Source of the DNA: Treponema sp.
GTDB taxonomy: Bacteria > Spirochaetota > Spirochaetia > Treponematales > Breznakiellaceae
Reading direction: 5' to 3'
Length of the DNA stretch: 6,515 nt
Assembly: GCA_031284385.1 (NCBI GenBank)
Contig: JAISZZ010000073.1
Span: 1 to 6,515, forward strand
Positions 4,874 through 6,515 of this stretch are shown in pieces. The position numbers and the translations under genes were made by a program. The notes under the pieces are model-generated. The model saw only the letters and a list, made by a program, of their open reading frames with translations. It was not told the DNA's origin and searched no databases. Each line of letters opens with the position of its first letter. The first letter of the stretch is position 1.

Positions 4874-5969
4874 ATCTATCCGTGCGTTTACGCAGCATGA
4901 GATCGGCCAATGTGAGCGCGGTCATGGCTTCGACTACGGGAACGGCTCGCGGGCAAACGCAAATGTCGTGCCGTCCGCCTATTTCAAGCTCAGTTTCTCT
5001 GCCCGACCTGTCAATAGTGAGTTGTTTTAGTGATATTGAAGGAACGGGTTTGAACGCGGCTCGAAACGCCAGAACCGCGCCGTTAGAGATTCCGCCAAGA
5101 ACACCGCCTGAATTGTTGCTGTAGTATGCAGGTTTTCCGCCGTTTACGGGGGCTTCGCTACAGGCAAGCGGCCTGTCGTTGCTTTCCGAGCCGCGCATCG
5201 CGGCGGAAGCGAAACCCGCCCCGAATTCCACGCCTTTCACCGCGCCCAGCGACATCACTGCTTGAGCCAGCAGCGCGTCAAGTTTATCAAATACAGGCTC
5301 GCCAAGTCCCGCAGGCAGTCCGGTTACATGACATTCCACAACGCCCCCTCCACTTTCTCCGGCAGCGCGGATTTCCTCGATTTTCGCGGCAATTTTATCT
5401 GCGGTACGGCGACAGGGAACACGGAAACAGTTTGCCTCCGCCTCGTCTAGGTCAAAATCGCCGCTGCCGGCGGGAGGCGCGTTTATACCTGCTATAGATT
5501 GCGTCCATGCGCGTATATTAACGCCACGTTCTTTAAGAAAGGCGCGCGCTACAGCGCCGGCGGCGACCCGTCCCGCAGTTTCCCGCGCCGAACTTCGCCC
5601 GCCTCCCCGGTGGTCCCGAAAACCGTACTTTAAATCCCAGACCATATCAGCGTGTCCGGGCCGGTAAACGTCCTTGAGTTTGTCATAATCACCTGATCGC
5701 TGGGACACATTTCTTATCACGATGGCGATTGGCGTACCCAGTGCACGGCCTTCAAACAATCCCGACAAGATTTCAGGCTCATCCGCCTCGTTTCGTGATG
5801 TTGATACGCCCCCGCTCCCCGGTTTTCGCCGCGCCAAATCACGTCGTACATCTTCAACATCTAAACGCAGCCCGGCTGGACAACCGTCAACAACACAGCC
5901 CACCGCCGGCCCGTGCGATTCTCCAAACGTAACTACCCTGAAAGCTCGACCAAAACAGTTACCAGCCAT
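4860..5969 (-). CDS. aroC: Chorismate synthase
   Basis: Converts 5-enolpyruvylshikimate-3-phosphate to chorismate with reduced FMN as cofactor, the last shikimate-pathway step before aromatic amino acids, folate and quinones. The protein has 369 residues, a normal length. Signatures in order are FGESHGPAVGCVVDGCPAG (15-33, catalytic His19), YRPGHAD (102-108, catalytic His106), DHRGGGRSSARET (119-131, phosphate and FMN contacts), NNSGGVLGGISNG (285-297) and GRHDICVCPRAVPVVEAM (332-349). Position 336 is Ile where most members have Pro (R-H-D-P-C); nothing else conserved looks lost. The start ATG 5969 gives the standard MxGNxFGxxFRVxTFGESHG N-terminus. No Shine-Dalgarno precedes it, and a -10-like TATAAC lies only eight bases upstream. 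It is first in an operon with recO, which overlaps its end; no other shikimate gene is in the window. Confidence 0.97.
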   Translation of the reverse strand: MAGNCFGRAFRVVTFGESHGPAVGCVVDGCPAGLRLDVEDVRRDLARRKPGSGGVSTSRNEADEPEILSGLFEGRALGTPIAIVIRNVSQRSGDYDKLKDVYRPGHADMVWDLKYGFRDHRGGGRSSARETAGRVAAGAVARAFLKERGVNIRAWTQSIAGINAPPAGSGDFDLDEAEANCFRVPCRRTADKIAAKIEEIRAAGESGGGVVECHVTGLPAGLGEPVFDKLDALLAQAVMSLGAVKGVEFGAGFASAAMRGSESNDRPLACSEAPVNGGKPAYYSNNSGGVLGGISNGAVLAFRAAFKPVPSISLKQLTIDRSGRETELEIGGRHDICVCPRAVPVVEAMTALTLADLMLRKRTDRYDTF

Positions 5970-5977
5970 AAAACAAG

Positions 5978-6005
5978 GTTATAATTTTTGCGCTTCTCCC
6001 CGCAA
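5978..6005 (-). promoter_or_regulatory. Probable promoter of aroC-recO
   Basis: On the minus strand TATAAC (5983-5978) is preceded, with a 16-base spacer, by TTGCGG (6005-6000). The -10 matches the consensus at five of six positions and the -35 at three. The -10 ends eight bases before the aroC ATG, leaving room for a leader of only one or two bases, and no ribosome-binding site is present. The weak -35 keeps confidence moderate. Confidence 0.45.
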
Positions 6006-6117
6006 GCCCTCCCGCTGCTTCCCGCTATCTGCCTTAGTTTGTGTCAATCTGTGTATCCCATCACTCAGCAATTTTACATTTACACATTCGGTTAACTCGA
6101 TGAATAGTAAAATCATG

Positions 6118-6176
6118 AGGGGGGACGATTTCCATACCCCATCCGGCACATGGCCACTTTTTCGTCCGTCCCCCCT
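6118..6176. repeat. Perfect 10-bp inverted repeat with 39-base loop
   Basis: AGGGGGGACG (6118-6127) is matched by its exact reverse complement CGTCCCCCCT (6167-6176). The enclosed 39 bases contain CCATACCCCATCCGG and end in TTTTTCG. The element lies directly beside the compound hairpin at 6183-6216, so the two may form one structured unit. Confidence 0.7.
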
Positions 6177-6182
6177 GTCTCC

Positions 6183-6216
6183 ATACCGCGCGCCCGCAAG
6201 CGGGCTTATGCGGTAT
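6183..6216. repeat. Compound hairpin (7-bp outer, 6-bp inner stem)
   Basis: The outer arms ATACCGC (6183-6189) and GCGGTAT (6210-6216) enclose inner arms GCCCGC (6192-6197) and GCGGGC (6200-6205) with an AA loop and an asymmetric internal loop (GC against TTAT). No T-run follows on either strand, so it does not look like an intrinsic terminator. A REP-like dispersed palindrome is the most natural reading. Confidence 0.7.
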
Positions 6217-6340
6217 TCCGCCACCCCCCAATACGATACGCTGATTGCACAGATTATGCGGGTTTGAACATGACAGGAATATAAACCGTGAACAACACGG
6301 ACTTTTGAGGCTAAATTTTTTCAACACTTGCCCCGCAATA

Positions 6341-6369
6341 TTGCAAAATCCTCTGAAACAGGATAAATT
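6341..6369 (+). promoter_or_regulatory. Probable promoter of the Rpn-family gene
   Basis: TTGCAA (6341-6346), a 17-base spacer and TAAATT (6364-6369) match the consensus boxes at four of six positions each. The -10 ends six bases before the ATG at 6376, so transcription would again start at or next to the start codon. The 10-base palindrome GCAATATTGC (6335-6344) overlaps the -35 box and could bind a regulator. AGGA at 6360-6363 is 12 bases from the ATG, too far for a good ribosome-binding site. Confidence 0.45.
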
Positions 6370-6375
6370 ATAACT

Positions 6376-6515
6376 ATGGACATAAACCGCGAATATAAGG
6401 CCAGCGTATTTACACTACTCTTTAACAGCAAGATGAACCTACTGGAGTTGTACAACGCAATCCACAAGACTAACTACACGGACAAAGAAAATATAGAGAT
6501 CAACACGATGAAAAA
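6376..6515 (+). CDS. Rpn-family PD-(D/E)XK nuclease / 'putative transposase' (N-terminal fragment)
   Basis: Forty-six codons run off the right edge. They begin MDINREYKASVFTLLFNSKM, continue LLELYNAIHKTNY and end EINTMK. The pattern N-R-x-Y-K-x-S-V-F-x-x-L-F, then a Leu-rich E-L-Y-N-A helix, then the I-N-T(L/M) strand entering the nuclease core is the start of the Rpn (recombination-promoting nuclease) / PD-(D/E)XK family that is often annotated as a putative transposase and commonly multicopy. The catalytic residues would lie beyond the window, so activity cannot be judged. No close Shine-Dalgarno is present. The gene sits just downstream of a repeat-rich region, a usual setting for this family. 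Confidence 0.75.
   Translation, partial: MDINREYKASVFTLLFNSKMNLLELYNAIHKTNYTDKENIEINTMK

Larger units (their letters stand above)
5970..6375. other. Repeat-rich intergenic region between aroC and the Rpn-family gene
   Basis: About 400 bases with no gene I can support; frames open here give proteins without recognisable motifs or ribosome-binding sites. It contains a 10-base inverted repeat (6118-6127 with 6167-6176), a compound hairpin (6183-6216), an inverted pair of the octamer AATCTGTG (6046-6053 and 6248-6255), the direct hexamer CCATAC (6132-6137, 6181-6186) and a small stem CCGTG-AACAA-CACGG (6286-6300). The AATCTGTG-type words near 'ataaaccgtgaacaacacgg' resemble dispersed, decayed repeat units that I recall from some Treponema-like and other environmental genomes. 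Confidence 0.6.

Noticed and set aside
5979..6327. Small minus-strand and plus-strand open frames upstream of aroC
   Set aside because: They lie over inverted repeats, have no ribosome-binding sites and show repeat-derived, Cys/Pro/Gly-rich composition without any motif.
1..6515. CRISPR array, tRNA, rRNA or a new multi-gene defence system
   Set aside because: No regularly spaced direct repeats, no cloverleaf-like segment and no cluster of unknown genes with linked domains were found; the intact genes except one are known housekeeping families.

Overview
The window looks like a chromosomal segment of a spirochaete, most probably a Treponema-like, host-associated bacterium. The grounds are an archaeal-type UMP kinase (a form I recall also occurring in spirochaetes), a signal-peptide beta-barrel-like envelope protein, a decayed insertion-sequence transposase and the start of an Rpn/PD-(D/E)XK 'putative transposase' nuclease. 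The assignment is inference from protein character; no rRNA or other species marker is present.

Layout. Positions 1-910 are an insertion-sequence graveyard: the last 38 codons of what looks like one transposase (2-118), then a wrecked helix-turn-helix transposase (172 to about 897) carrying in-frame stops, a frameshift, a large internal deletion, small tandem duplications and a 13-G run at its end. Positions 911-1139 hold no gene I can support and lead into a two-gene unit, rpmB (ribosomal protein L28) and an archaeal-type pyrH (UMP kinase), 1140-2050. Convergent to it is a gene for a secreted, probably outer-membrane protein of unknown function (2083-3405, minus). Divergent from that is a TrmH/SpoU-family RNA 2'-O-ribose methyltransferase (3469-4227, plus). 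It converges on an aroC-recO operon on the minus strand (5969 to 4238), in which the two genes overlap by 14 bases. Positions 5970-6375 are non-coding and rich in inverted repeats. The window ends in the first 46 codons of an Rpn-family nuclease gene (6376 onward, plus).

How it fits together. The intact genes are housekeeping: translation (rpmB), pyrimidine nucleotide supply (pyrH), RNA modification, aromatic amino-acid and folate precursors (aroC) and recombinational repair (recO). They form short units rather than one coherent pathway, and mobile-element debris brackets them on both sides. I found no convincing new multi-gene defence or mobile system.

Points that merit attention: promoters whose -10 boxes sit only 6-8 bases before start codons that lack a Shine-Dalgarno sequence, suggesting leaderless mRNAs; a RecO without the usual four-cysteine zinc site; a 29-base near-perfect palindrome inside the methyltransferase gene; the rpmB-pyrH pairing; and the structured repeat region before the nuclease gene.
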